43,072 bases of DNA from Acetobacter sp. UBA5411 (GCF_002409645.1 NZ_DHNR01000034.1:2255-45326); one strand, 5' to 3'; positions 10,595 through 19,500 are shown, counted from the stretch's first letter. Notes: a model not told the origin generated them from the letters alone. Numbers and translations: made by a program.

Positions 10595-11650
10595 TCAGAC
10601 CGAAAAGAACTGACTCAGGCCCATCGTACGCAGGGCACGACGATACGCGATGGAACTGCGGTCCGCCGTCACATGGGCCTCAAGCGTGGGGTCCAGCGGC
10701 AGGTTTTCGGGCTTCTGCGCCTCCACGAGCGCACGATCCTCCTCAAACACTTCCAGATTGAAATCATAGACATCCTGCAAGGGAAGTTCCTTGTCGAAGT
10801 TCCGGCACATGGGCGCGAACATCCGTGTTTTACGCGCCGAAACCGGAGACGCGGCATTCATGATGACAAGGCGACCGTCATCCGGAAAATGAATCTCCAG
10901 CGTCGCAATGAATGGAACATGCACACGGAAATGACGTAGCCACTCAAACCCGGCGCGGCCCCGCTCCGAACTGCCTATAGGGTAATTGCCAACACTGCTG
11001 CGATACTCAGCCTCAAACCCGTCTGGCGTCAGCCGCGTCTTGTAAGGAGGCACAACCGGATTGTCGGGATCGGCAAAAGTGTCTGTGTGAACAAAGGCAA
11101 AATGCGCGACATCGATAAACCCTTCGACCTGCCGTCCCGCAAAACCGGCGATATCGATCCACGGGCAATTGATCTGCTGGAAGTCCGGATCGTCCCAGTG
11201 TGGCATTGGAGGAATCGTGATCTCGTCGCCTTCCAGCCTCAGGCAGGTCCATATCAGGCCGTAACGCACCACAGCCGGATACGTCTTCAGATTGAGTTTC
11301 GAGGGAATTGCGTTGTCAGGATGCGCAGGCACTTTCACGCATCGACCATGATCACCAAAGCGAAACCCGTGATAGGCACAGGCGATACTCTGTCCATTGC
11401 CGCTTCCCATGCTCAGTGGAACACCGCGATGGGGACACAGGTCATCGGCGATGACGATGTCACTGTCCGAGCGATAGACCACAAGAGGAGCATCCAGCAG
11501 CGTTACACCCAGTGGCTGGTCGCCGAGTTCCCGTTCCAGCGCCACCGGATGCCAGCAGCGGGCAAGGATGTTCCAGTCCTCGACCTCGAAGGTCATGTTA
11601 CGCGGCAGGGCGTGAGGTCCGGCGGGTTTGGTAGCAGTTGCTGTGGTCAT
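10595..11650 (-). CDS. Rieske non-haem iron oxygenase, VanA-type
   Basis: 351 residues. The Rieske cluster is C72-P-H74 and C91-A-Y-H94. The mononuclear iron site appears as D180-x2-H183-x4-H188 (FIDVAHFAFVH). This layout fits the single-component alpha subunits paired with VanB-type reductases, which demethylate or hydroxylate small aromatic or heteroaromatic compounds (vanillate, toluenesulphonate and caffeine demethylases are relatives). The actual substrate is unknown. The ATG at 11650 is preferred over the preceding TTG because AGGAG lies 8 bases upstream. It is divergent from the LysR gene, with only 117 bases between. Confidence 0.92.
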   Translation of the reverse strand: MTTATATKPAGPHALPRNMTFEVEDWNILARCWHPVALERELGDQPLGVTLLDAPLVVYRSDSDIVIADDLCPHRGVPLSMGSGNGQSIACAYHGFRFGDHGRCVKVPAHPDNAIPSKLNLKTYPAVVRYGLIWTCLRLEGDEITIPPMPHWDDPDFQQINCPWIDIAGFAGRQVEGFIDVAHFAFVHTDTFADPDNPVVPPYKTRLTPDGFEAEYRSSVGNYPIGSSERGRAGFEWLRHFRVHVPFIATLEIHFPDDGRLVIMNAASPVSARKTRMFAPMCRNFDKELPLQDVYDFNLEVFEEDRALVEAQKPENLPLDPTLEAHVTADRSSIAYRRALRTMGLSQFFSV

Positions 11651-11728
11651 CAACGAGTCTCCTGAACCTGCCGGACGATACGGCGGCTTTCATGGAAATC
11701 ATTTCACATCCGACCCGATCTCAGATAT

Positions 11729-11740
11729 ATCATAATTGAT
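11729..11740. promoter_or_regulatory. LysR-type dyad in the Rieske/lysR divergent region
   Basis: ATCA-TAAT-TGAT, embedded in a T-N11-A context (T11730 to A11742), sits in the AT-rich middle of the intergenic region between the divergent Rieske and lysR genes. LysR regulators usually bind such boxes and control both directions. The site is a candidate only. Confidence 0.45.
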
Positions 11741-11767
11741 CATATTTCATGCTCATAAGGAGAACGC

Positions 11768-12673
11768 ATGCAGCCGTTCTCACGCTTCCTGATCTATTTT
11801 CTCGCCGTCGCCCGCAACGCGTCCATACGAAAGGCCGCTGACGATCTGCGCATCGCAGGCTCCGCCATCAACCGGCACATTCTTCTGACTGAACAGCAGT
11901 TGCAGATGCCGTTATTTGAACGCCTCCCAAGCGGCATGCGCCTCACCGCGGCAGGCGAGATTCTTTATGCCTATGCACGACGGTGGGTGAAGGATCTTGA
12001 AGACATCAATCGTCAGGTCGAGGATCTGAAAGGCATAAGGCGGGGTCAGGTCGATCTTCTGGCGCCAGAAGCCCTCGCCCGCGCTTTCCTGCCGGAACTG
12101 GTTACGCGCATAAAGCACAGTCATCCCGGCGTTGTGCTGAATCTGAATATCCGGGACAACCACGGACTCTGCGAAGCTCTTCTGTCCGGGGAAGGCGATC
12201 TCGCGCTCATTCTCGACCCGGAGGAAACCCGTGATCTGACGGTGATCCGACAGATCACCTTTCCTCTCGGTTTTGTCTGTCGCCCGGATCACCCGCTGGT
12301 TCAACAATCTGCGGTCAGGCTGGCCGAGTGCGCCGGTTATCCGATGATTATCGCGGAACAACCGCTTGCTCTTGCCTCTGTCTTTGCCCGACTGACAGCG
12401 ACAGCCAACCTGACACCCGCCGTGGCCGCACGGGCGAATAATGTACAGATGATTATTTCACTCGTCCGGGCTGGTATCGGTATCGGTTTTCTCAGCTATC
12501 TGGACGTAATGTCTGAAGTCACAGACGGACAACTGGCTTTTGTCCCGCTTGTCGGCGCGGACATACCTTCCCTCACCCTGGCTCTGGCATGTGACCGCAC
12601 ACGCCATCTGTCTCGCGCCACCCATCTCGCATGCGATGCTATTGAGGACATGATGACCCTGCATGCAGGCTGA
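11768..12673 (+). CDS. LysR-family transcriptional regulator
   Basis: 301 residues. The N-terminal winged HTH (FLAVARNASIRKAADDLRIAGSAINRHILLTEQQL, with the expected LFER and LTAAGE segments after it) is followed by a LysR substrate-binding domain (GQVDLLAPEAL, then GDLALIL). The ATG at 11768 has AAGGAG five bases upstream. Its divergent position next to the Rieske gene makes it the likely regulator of that gene pair and perhaps of the 2OG operon, with a pathway compound as inducer (inferred from the family). Confidence 0.92.
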   Translation: MQPFSRFLIYFLAVARNASIRKAADDLRIAGSAINRHILLTEQQLQMPLFERLPSGMRLTAAGEILYAYARRWVKDLEDINRQVEDLKGIRRGQVDLLAPEALARAFLPELVTRIKHSHPGVVLNLNIRDNHGLCEALLSGEGDLALILDPEETRDLTVIRQITFPLGFVCRPDHPLVQQSAVRLAECAGYPMIIAEQPLALASVFARLTATANLTPAVAARANNVQMIISLVRAGIGIGFLSYLDVMSEVTDGQLAFVPLVGADIPSLTLALACDRTRHLSRATHLACDAIEDMMTLHAG

Positions 12674-12698
12674 AGAAATTTTCTTAATATTCCTGAAC

Positions 12699-12726
12699 GT
12701 GGTGAGGCAAAGGCTCACCTCACCAC
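12699..12726. terminator. Hairpin between convergent lysR and ispDF
   Basis: GTGGTGAG-N12-CTCACCAC is a perfect 8-bp stem in the 79-base gap between two convergent stops. It has no clear U-run on either side, so it may act as a weak or factor-assisted bidirectional terminator. Confidence 0.45.
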
Positions 12727-12752
12727 ATAAGGATTCAATCGCTACCTCCGGC

Positions 12753-13916
12753 TTACGGAACCAGCACTGTCGCCGTCGCCGTGCAGGCAATTCCTTCTTC
12801 GCGCCCCGTAAAACCGAGCCGCTCGGACGTGGTGGCCTTCACCGAAATCCGGTCCACATCGACCTGAAGCAATGAAGCCAGACGCTCGCGCATCGCCTGT
12901 GCGTGCGGGCCGATCTTCGGGCGTTCACAGATCAGGGTCAGGTCGGCGTTGACCAGCATGCCGCCTTTCTTGCGGACCAGCTCACCAGCATGGACGAGGA
13001 AGCGGGCGCTGTCCGCGTCTTTCCATTCGTTCTGGCTGGGCGGGAAATGACGACCGATATCGCCTTCGGCCAGCGCGCCGTAAATGGCGTCGCAGAGCGC
13101 ATGGATGCCGACATCCGCGTCTGAATGACCGGCGAGGCCGCGATCGTGTGGAATATTGATGCCGCACATGATGAGCGGACGACCTTCCTCGAAGGCGTGG
13201 ACATCGTAGCCGAAGCCGGTGCGGGGAAGCAGGGTGGGGCCAATCAGGCGTTCGAGGCGCACCAGATCCTCCTCATAGGTCAGCTTGATGTTGTCTTCGG
13301 AACCGGGTGTGAGCGCCACGCTGAAACCAGCGGATTCGAGCAGGAGGGCATCGTCGGTGGCAGTGGAATCACCGGATGTTTCAGCAGCACGATGCAGGTC
13401 GAGCAGAATGGTGAAACGGAAACCCTGCGGCGTCTGGGCGCGGAACAGATCCTTGCGCGACACTGTGTCCGTGATGACGCCATCTTCGCCACGCTTGAGC
13501 GTATCAGCGACCGGCACGGCCGGAATGGCGCCCGGATGCTCTTCCAGCGCCTTGAGCACACCTTCGATCACGGAGGCAGTCACATAAGGCCGAGCGCCGT
13601 CATGCACCAGCACGACGTCGGGACGCTCGGCTTCCGGTAGAGCAGCCAGCGCCTCGAGACCCGCGCGGACACTGTCCTGACGCTCCTTGCCACCCGCGAC
13701 AGGCGACAGGGTCGTCATACCGTCCAGCGCTTCGGTCAGCGATGCGACATCACCGACGGGCTGGATCAGCGCGACATGAGGGGCCAGCGCCTCGGCGGCA
13801 TGGCGAATAACAGGGCGACCGGCAAGCGAGATGAACTGCTTGGCGGTGGTGGAGCCGGTTGCGGCGGCGTAACGGCTGCCGGTCCCGGCCGCGAGAAGAA
13901 TGGCGGCGACACGCAT
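12753..13916 (-). CDS. ispDF: Bifunctional IspD-IspF of the MEP pathway
   Basis: About 387 residues. The N-terminal half is 2-C-methyl-D-erythritol 4-phosphate cytidylyltransferase, with the nucleotide-binding start AAILLAAGTGSRY, the AKQF segment and VLVHDGARP. The C-terminal half is 2-C-methyl-D-erythritol 2,4-cyclodiphosphate synthase, with GFGYDVHAF (metal ligands D and H), GLAGHSDADV and the zinc/substrate segment GDIGRHFP. The two catalyse the third and fifth steps of non-mevalonate isoprenoid synthesis; the IspE step is encoded elsewhere. The fusion is common in alphaproteobacteria. The ATG at 13916 gives a normal IspD N-terminus but lacks a clear ribosome site; an in-frame GTG at 13949 is possible. 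Confidence 0.95.
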   Translation of the reverse strand: MRVAAILLAAGTGSRYAAATGSTTAKQFISLAGRPVIRHAAEALAPHVALIQPVGDVASLTEALDGMTTLSPVAGGKERQDSVRAGLEALAALPEAERPDVVLVHDGARPYVTASVIEGVLKALEEHPGAIPAVPVADTLKRGEDGVITDTVSRKDLFRAQTPQGFRFTILLDLHRAAETSGDSTATDDALLLESAGFSVALTPGSEDNIKLTYEEDLVRLERLIGPTLLPRTGFGYDVHAFEEGRPLIMCGINIPHDRGLAGHSDADVGIHALCDAIYGALAEGDIGRHFPPSQNEWKDADSARFLVHAGELVRKKGGMLVNADLTLICERPKIGPHAQAMRERLASLLQVDVDRISVKATTSERLGFTGREEGIACTATATVLVP

Positions 13917-13986
13917 GATGGCGCAGGAATGGGCGGAGGCGCGGCGCACGTCAAGCCGGTTCGGACCGTTCAGGCCAACTTCCTCC

Positions 13987-14006
13987 CCCTGAGCGGTCGC
14001 TCAGGG
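13987..14006. other. Perfect GC-rich hairpin upstream of ispDF
   Basis: CCCTGAGCG-GT-CGCTCAGGG is a perfect 9-bp inverted repeat between the phosphoesterase stop and ispDF, both on the minus strand. No U-run follows on the minus strand; the T-run there precedes the hairpin, and on the plus strand AAAAA follows. It may be an attenuating structure or a weak terminator. Confidence 0.4.
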
Positions 14007-14023
14007 AAAAACGGACTACGTTT

Positions 14024-15952
14024 TCATGTGTAGAAATGAGGCCGTCCGACCCGATACCGGCTACCGCCCTCCACTGGCTCCATAAAGGTCAGATCACCGC
14101 GCTGGCTGGCGGCGACAGACGCGCTTATGGGCAGGTCGATACAGACCGTTGCGTCAAAAGGGAGCGGTCGAAAGCGCCACCCGTTCCCGGCATGAGGTTG
14201 CAAAAGGCAGCCCTGCTGCCTGACATAACGAACCAGAAGATCGCGGTTATGCTCATGCGTCGTGACAATCACCCGGTCCCTGCCTGTACCCGGAAAATGC
14301 CCTCCACCTGAAGCACGGTAGTTGTTCGTCACCACAGCGAACATCTGTCCGTCCTCAACAGGGCGTCCGTCGAGGCACAGATCATGGATGCGTCTGGCCG
14401 ACGAATCGACGAGACGCCCCTGTTCACAGTAGCGACGGGGAGAGCTGATATCGATCGTATAGGTCAGAGCGCCACTTATAGCGTCCCCCATAATCACGTC
14501 GAACGTGTAAACCGGCGGCACCGGATTCAGCAGGAGCTGGGCCGTCTCCTGTTCCGGTATGACGTGATTGAAAACGGTCGCGGAGCGTTCCAGCCATTCC
14601 CTCAGGTCAGCGCCGCTACAGCGGACTACGCTCAGCGTGTTGGCGAAGGGGTAGATACTCACCAGATCGCGGATCGTCAGTTCACCGACCGGGATGTTCA
14701 CAAAGGCATCCGTCGCCATCGCGCCGGCAAGGAAGGGTGCAGCGGCTGACAGCAGCGGCAGATTCTCCCACTCCGTTCCGGCCAGCAAAGGACGGGCAAA
14801 CGCCAGTTGAGCCGCATTCACCAACGCCAGACACGGATCAGACCCCAGAAAGGTGAACCAGCTGGTCAACGGGACGGATGTCCAGCCGACAGGCTCGTCC
14901 ATCCAGGCCATGGTCGCCTCATGCTCAGGCTGGATTTCCTCGAGAATGGCCGGATCTTCATGCACAAGAGCGTGGGCGCGTCCCTCTTCCCGGCGACACA
15001 CGGGACGGGCTTCGACCTGAAAATCCTCGCAGACCCAGCCTCTTTCCGTCTGCCGGAGCATCAGGTCGATCACGCCCAGATGGCTGCCCCAGAAACCGGG
15101 CATGACGGCAGGCACGTCGTGCAGCGTTCCGGCCACGGCATCCACACCGGGCAGATTGTCATGATGCTCTCCCGGAAAGACATGGTGGGTGTGCCCCAGC
15201 AGCAGCGCGTCTATGCCTTCGATTTCCGCGAGATAAAGAGCCGCGTTCTCTTCTCCCCCCTGCCGCGGTTCCGCCGAGATGCCGCAGTGACAGAGCGCCA
15301 CGATGAGATCGCACCGGGTCCGCAGTTCGGGCACGAGCTGCCGCGCGGCATCCACCATATCCATCACCATGACCTGCTGGTGCAGATGGATGGCGTCCCA
15401 CACCATGATCTGCGGTGGAACAAAGCCGATCACACCAATCCGCAGGCAGCACTTCTCGCCGCGATTGTCGATGACCTCACGCTCCAGCACGACAGACGAC
15501 GGCAGAAGCGGCGCGCCATTGCAGAGTGTGACATTGCTGCAGACTAACGGAAAGGCGGCATCCTTGAGCTGCTCCCTGAGAAAGGGCAGCCCGTAATTGA
15601 ACTCATGATTGCCGATCGTCGCGGCATCGTATCCGAGCAGGTTCATCGCCCGGATCATCGGATGGGCAGCCTCACCGCCCTTGCTTCCGGCCATGAAATC
15701 ACCGACCGGCGATCCCTGACAGGTATCGCCATTATCGAACAACAGGCAGTTTGGCGTCTCATCGCGGGCGGCCCGGATCAGGGTGGCGATGTGGGCAAGC
15801 CCGACACCATGATCCTTTTCAGCCTGATAATAATTCCATCCACGCAGAAACATATGGAGATCCGACGTCTCCAGCAGACGCAACCGGACGGACCGCGGGT
15901 CATCCGTTGCTGTCTTTGTCGCGGCTCCAGGATCGGGGCAGGGCCGCACCAT
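14024..15952 (-). CDS. 5'-nucleotidase/2',3'-cyclic phosphodiesterase family protein (CpdB-like)
   Basis: 642 residues. The N-terminal calcineurin-like metallophosphoesterase domain has D31-x-H33 (ETSDLHMF), D73-N-G-D76, GNHE (114-117), an ALCHCG histidine and GHTH, giving the complete dinuclear metal site. The C-terminal 5'-nucleotidase domain follows (TIRDLVSIYPFANTLSV, and the NNYRASGGG segment that stacks on the base). Relatives hydrolyse 2',3'-cyclic nucleotides and 3'-nucleotides in the periplasm. No signal peptide is visible here: the first 25 residues are polar. The ATG at 15952 has GAAGGA at good spacing, so the missing signal is probably not a wrong start. Confidence 0.9.
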   Translation of the reverse strand: MVRPCPDPGAATKTATDDPRSVRLRLLETSDLHMFLRGWNYYQAEKDHGVGLAHIATLIRAARDETPNCLLFDNGDTCQGSPVGDFMAGSKGGEAAHPMIRAMNLLGYDAATIGNHEFNYGLPFLREQLKDAAFPLVCSNVTLCNGAPLLPSSVVLEREVIDNRGEKCCLRIGVIGFVPPQIMVWDAIHLHQQVMVMDMVDAARQLVPELRTRCDLIVALCHCGISAEPRQGGEENAALYLAEIEGIDALLLGHTHHVFPGEHHDNLPGVDAVAGTLHDVPAVMPGFWGSHLGVIDLMLRQTERGWVCEDFQVEARPVCRREEGRAHALVHEDPAILEEIQPEHEATMAWMDEPVGWTSVPLTSWFTFLGSDPCLALVNAAQLAFARPLLAGTEWENLPLLSAAAPFLAGAMATDAFVNIPVGELTIRDLVSIYPFANTLSVVRCSGADLREWLERSATVFNHVIPEQETAQLLLNPVPPVYTFDVIMGDAISGALTYTIDISSPRRYCEQGRLVDSSARRIHDLCLDGRPVEDGQMFAVVTNNYRASGGGHFPGTGRDRVIVTTHEHNRDLLVRYVRQQGCLLQPHAGNGWRFRPLPFDATVCIDLPISASVAASQRGDLTFMEPVEGGSRYRVGRPHFYT

Positions 15953-16010
15953 GAATGCATCCTTCTATAAGTTACTTTTTACTTTCAACACTCTGTATCG
16001 CCCAATCTGA

Positions 16011-16034
16011 AAAGAAAGTCTGAACGTCAGACTT
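16011..16034 (-). terminator. Terminator of gshA, overlapping its stop codon
   Basis: On the reverse strand AAGTCTGA-CGT-TCAGACTT forms a perfect 8-bp stem (16016-16034) followed by TCTTTT. The gshA stop TGA lies inside the upstream arm. Confidence 0.7.
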
Positions 16035-17430
16035 CTGCCTCCAGAAGGATACGCTTCACGTCGCCCGCCCACGGTCCGTTATAGCGTTCCAGCCAGCGCT
16101 CGGCCTGCGTCGGCGCACCTGCGGCAAGCGCCTGAAGCGGTGCGAGCAGCACCGTTTCATCCTGCCCGGATTCGTTACGCAGCGCCCGGGCGCGCAGCCC
16201 ATGAGTCGCGATATCCACCATGCGGGCGGCCACATCGCGCACCGTTCCGCTACCGAACGGCGTGTTCAGGGCACGGGCCGGAACATCACCCCGCAGCACG
16301 CGGTACGTCTCCCAGTCATGTTCGCGCACAAGACTTTCCGCCGCAGCCAGCGCTGCATCGTCATAAAGCAGTCCAACCCACAGAGCAGACTGCGCCAGCA
16401 TCATCTCGGCCGATCCCGCATCGGCCCCACGCATTTCGAGGAACTGCTTCAGGCGCACATCCGGGAACAGGGTCGTCAGATGGTCTTCAAAGTCACCAAT
16501 GGTCGGCGTCAGACCGTCCAGTCCATCCTGTCTCTCACCATTGAGCCACGCCCGGAAGGACCGACCGGACACATCAATTAGCTTCCCGTCGCGCACGATG
16601 AAATACATCGGCACATCGAGCGCCCACTCGACATAGCGCTCGAAGCCAAAGCTCTCCTCGAAACAAAAAGCCGGAATGCCTGAGCGGGCGTTGTCCGTGT
16701 CCGTCCAGACCTGCGCCCGATTGGACAGCCAGCCATTCGGCTTGCCTTCATAGAACGGTGAATTGGCGAACAGCGCGGTCGCAACGGGCTGAAGCGCGAG
16801 GGAGACACGCATCTTGCGCACCATGTCCGCCTCGGATGAGAAATCCAGATTGACCTGCACAGTGCAGGTCCGCTGCATCATGTCGAGGCCCATCGTGCCA
16901 ACCTTCGGCATGTAGGATCGCATGATCGCGTAGCGGCTCTTGGGCATCCACGGCTGGGAGGCGCGTGTGGCGAAGGGATGGAAACCGAGCGGCGCGAAGC
17001 CGAGCCCAAGGGCGCGAGCAGGAGCGCGGATGGTGTCGAAATGACGCTCCAGCTCTGTCCGCGTCTCGTGCAGGCTGGCCAGCGGCGTGCCTGACAGTTC
17101 GAACTGGCCGGCAGGCTCCAGAGAGATGGCCGCTCCCTTGTTGATCCCGGCGCCTTTCAGCCCGATCACAGCGGGTCCATCTGTGATGGGTGTCCAGTCG
17201 CCCTGCTGCTCGACGCCCTTCAGGAGCGCGCCGATCCCCTCATGCTCATAGTCCGGAGAGGAAAAGGCCGGACGTTCCGCTGTTGCGGCTTCAGGCCGGA
17301 TGAAACCGAATTTTTCATGCTCCGTGCCGATCCGCCAGAGATCACGGGGCTTGTTTCCTGCAGCCAGAACATCCACGAGATCGCGTGTGGATGTGATGGA
17401 GCGGGTGTCCTGATCGGCAGGATTCGACAT
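16027..17430 (-). CDS. gshA: Glutamate-cysteine ligase (class-3, plant-type)
   Basis: 467 residues; makes gamma-glutamylcysteine, the first step of glutathione synthesis, in the cytoplasm. Segments typical of the alphaproteobacterial/plant type are WRIGTEHEKFGF near the N-terminus, GAAISLEPAGQFELSG, MPKSRYAIMRSYMP, MMQRTCTVQVNLDF and FEMRGAD-like LEMRGAD. The length fits the family (about 450-470). The start at 17430 follows a weak ribosome site. The gene ends in a hairpin terminator. Glutathione made here could feed the Atm1-type exporter at 3044-4894 and the glutathione S-transferase at the window end; that is inference. Confidence 0.93.
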   Translation of the reverse strand: MSNPADQDTRSITSTRDLVDVLAAGNKPRDLWRIGTEHEKFGFIRPEAATAERPAFSSPDYEHEGIGALLKGVEQQGDWTPITDGPAVIGLKGAGINKGAAISLEPAGQFELSGTPLASLHETRTELERHFDTIRAPARALGLGFAPLGFHPFATRASQPWMPKSRYAIMRSYMPKVGTMGLDMMQRTCTVQVNLDFSSEADMVRKMRVSLALQPVATALFANSPFYEGKPNGWLSNRAQVWTDTDNARSGIPAFCFEESFGFERYVEWALDVPMYFIVRDGKLIDVSGRSFRAWLNGERQDGLDGLTPTIGDFEDHLTTLFPDVRLKQFLEMRGADAGSAEMMLAQSALWVGLLYDDAALAAAESLVREHDWETYRVLRGDVPARALNTPFGSGTVRDVAARMVDIATHGLRARALRNESGQDETVLLAPLQALAAGAPTQAERWLERYNGPWAGDVKRILLEAEV

Positions 17431-17478
17431 CGGGCTTCTGTGCTTCCACTCAGGGGCGATCGGGCTTGCGTCCCGACC

Positions 17479-18243
17479 TCAGATATTTCGGAGCTGGGAA
17501 TCGAACAGGGAGAGCGCGGCGGCGACGGCTGTCTCGGCGCGCAGTACCCTGTTTCCCAATGTGATGGACGTAACAAAGGGGCGCGCCAGCGTAACGTCAA
17601 GTTCCCCCGGACTGAAACCTCCCTCCGGACCCGTCAGAATACCGTCCCCATCCGTTGCTCCTGCAAAAGGATTCGCGGAAAGGTCACTCCCGGTTTTCTG
17701 CGTCTCCGGCTGGCTTTCAAGTCGTTCTACGGCAACAAAAAGGCGTTTTTCAGCAGGCCATGCTCCCAGAAAATCAACCAGACGCACCGGAGCGGAAATC
17801 TGCGGAACTGTCAGCCGCTCGCACTGCTCGGCGGCCTCAATGGCAATCGATTCGAGCCGTGCTTCATTCACTCGCTGGCCGACCGTCCGTTCAGTAATCA
17901 GTGGCGCGAAGCGCGATACGCCAAGCTCTGTTCCCATCCGGATGACGAGGTCCGTCGCATCACGCTTTAAAAGTGCAAAAGCGAGAACACAGCCGCGCTC
18001 ATCAATGAAAGGACGCAGTCTCTCCGTGATCGTGAAAGAGCCCTTGTCCTTTCTGACGGACGCGATCCGGGCCAGCCATTCCCCGTCCCGGGCATTGAAG
18101 ACCCTGACGGCGTCCCCCTCCCCTTTGCGCAGGACGGTCCCAAGATACCGGGCCTGTTCGGGAGACATCGGTATGACGGCCTCGCCAGTCAGCGGAACAT
18201 CCGCAGGGAGATACAGGCGTGGAAGAGTATGATGGGCTGACAT
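17479..18243 (-). CDS. rsmE: 16S rRNA (uracil-1498-N3)-methyltransferase
   Basis: 254 residues, SPOUT-fold methyltransferase. The N-terminal PUA-like part (RLYLPADVPL, ARYLGTVLRKGEGDAVRVF) precedes the knot domain with LTGPEGGFSPGE and LGNRVLRAETA, the SAM-binding signatures of RsmE. The reading frame is open for another 145 codons upstream, but those residues are unlike the family and MSAHHTLPRLYL at 18243 is a normal RsmE start. It is divergent from ubiA; the 254 bases between hold both promoters and no further gene. The gap to gshA is 48 bases, so cotranscription is likely. Confidence 0.93.
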   Translation of the reverse strand: MSAHHTLPRLYLPADVPLTGEAVIPMSPEQARYLGTVLRKGEGDAVRVFNARDGEWLARIASVRKDKGSFTITERLRPFIDERGCVLAFALLKRDATDLVIRMGTELGVSRFAPLITERTVGQRVNEARLESIAIEAAEQCERLTVPQISAPVRLVDFLGAWPAEKRLFVAVERLESQPETQKTGSDLSANPFAGATDGDGILTGPEGGFSPGELDVTLARPFVTSITLGNRVLRAETAVAAALSLFDSQLRNI

Positions 18244-18497
18244 CGGCGGGCGCTTTCTCGCAGGCTCGGAGCAGTGCAAAGGCCATGAATCCGTCAGGTT
18301 GACCTGACACCATTGACCCCGACGGGTCTGCCCCGCATCAATCGGCGCGGTTTCGACGGGATTCGTTCTCCGGTCAAGTCCGAAGCCCCCGAAGCCTATG
18401 AAGCCCGGGTCAGTGTTGTTTCCGAAGAACCGGGCTGACGGATGGCCCGGCCCAGGGTGAAAAGCCCCGGCCAGAGAACCAGTGAAGAGGGATTGCA

Positions 18498-19424
18498 GTG
18501 TCAGGTACAGCCACTCCGCACACGGATATTCGTAGCACCGGCTGGATTTCCCGCCTTCCCGCGCCGTTACGTCCCTATGCGCTTCTGGCGCGTCTGGACC
18601 GGCCGATCGGCACATGGCTTCTCTTCCTTCCGGGCGCATGGGGCATCCTGTTGCCAGATGCCGGAGGGACAACTTCACCGCTTGAGCGCGTGCGCCTGCT
18701 GGTGCTGTTCGGAATTGGCAGTCTTGTGATGCGGTCCGCCGGATGTGTCGTCAATGACATGTGGGACCGGGATATCGACCGGCAGGTCACACGCACCGCA
18801 GGCCGACCGCTTGCATCCGGCGCTCTGAGAATGCGTCATGCGGCGCTGTTTCTGCTCCTTCTGCTGCTGATCGGGCTGAGTATCCTTCTGCAACTCAATC
18901 CTCTGACCCAGTTGCTCGGCGTTTCTTCTCTTATACTGGTCGGGCTTTACCCGCTGGCGAAGCGCTTCACATGGTGGCCGCAGCTTGTCATGGGCTTCAC
19001 GTTCGGCTTCGGCGCACCCATGGGCTACGCCGCGGTGGCGGACCGCTGCGACATGACCCAGATCCTGCTGTACTCTGCGACCATCCTATGGCAGCTGGGT
19101 TTCGACACCATCTACGGCTTTCAGGACATGGATGACGACGCCCGGATTGGCGTGAAATCCACCTCTCTTCTCTGGCAGGGGCGCGCCAGAGAGTTTGTCG
19201 GCGTCTGTTACACCGCCGCAGGCCTTGCTTTTGTGGGCGCAGGCTTTCTCGCGCATACCGGTGTCGGTTTCTATCCCGCTGCGCTTGTCTGCATCGCCCT
19301 GCTGCTGAAGCAGGCTGTTTCCGTCAATCCACAGGATCCGCGTCTCTGTCTCATCCAATTCCGGGCCAACAGGGACATAGGTGTTGGATTCGCACTCGCC
19401 TGTCTGGCCGGTCTCGTGTGGTGA
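18498..19424 (+). CDS. ubiA: 4-hydroxybenzoate polyprenyltransferase
   Basis: 308 residues, integral inner-membrane enzyme that prenylates 4-hydroxybenzoate in ubiquinone synthesis. The first Asp-rich motif is NDMWDRDID (86-94) and the second is DMDDD (near 213). Several hydrophobic spans follow (LFLLLLLLIGLSILLQL and others). The GTG at 18498 is used because AGAGGG lies 8 bases upstream. The N-terminal LDRPIGTWLLFLPGAWG is characteristic of bacterial UbiA. A rho-independent terminator lies about 75 bases downstream. Confidence 0.95.
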   Translation: MSGTATPHTDIRSTGWISRLPAPLRPYALLARLDRPIGTWLLFLPGAWGILLPDAGGTTSPLERVRLLVLFGIGSLVMRSAGCVVNDMWDRDIDRQVTRTAGRPLASGALRMRHAALFLLLLLLIGLSILLQLNPLTQLLGVSSLILVGLYPLAKRFTWWPQLVMGFTFGFGAPMGYAAVADRCDMTQILLYSATILWQLGFDTIYGFQDMDDDARIGVKSTSLLWQGRAREFVGVCYTAAGLAFVGAGFLAHTGVGFYPAALVCIALLLKQAVSVNPQDPRLCLIQFRANRDIGVGFALACLAGLVW

Positions 19425-19452
19425 GACACAAAAAACGGCATTTTTAGGGAAA

Positions 19453-19485
19453 GAAGCCCGCAATGTTCTCATTTGGACGGGCTTC
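19453..19485 (+). other. Inverted repeat downstream of ubiA
   Basis: GAAGCCCG-N17-CGGGCTTC is a perfect 8-bp-arm repeat 28 bases after the ubiA stop. It is not followed by a U-run, so it may protect the 3' end rather than terminate; the real terminator seems to be at 19501. Confidence 0.35.
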
Positions 19486-19500
19486 ACAATATGGCACAAT

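Noticed and set aside
17479..18678. A 399-residue version of RsmE
   Set aside because: The extra 145 N-terminal codons run across the ubiA start region and do not resemble the family; MSAHHTLPRLYL is the natural start.
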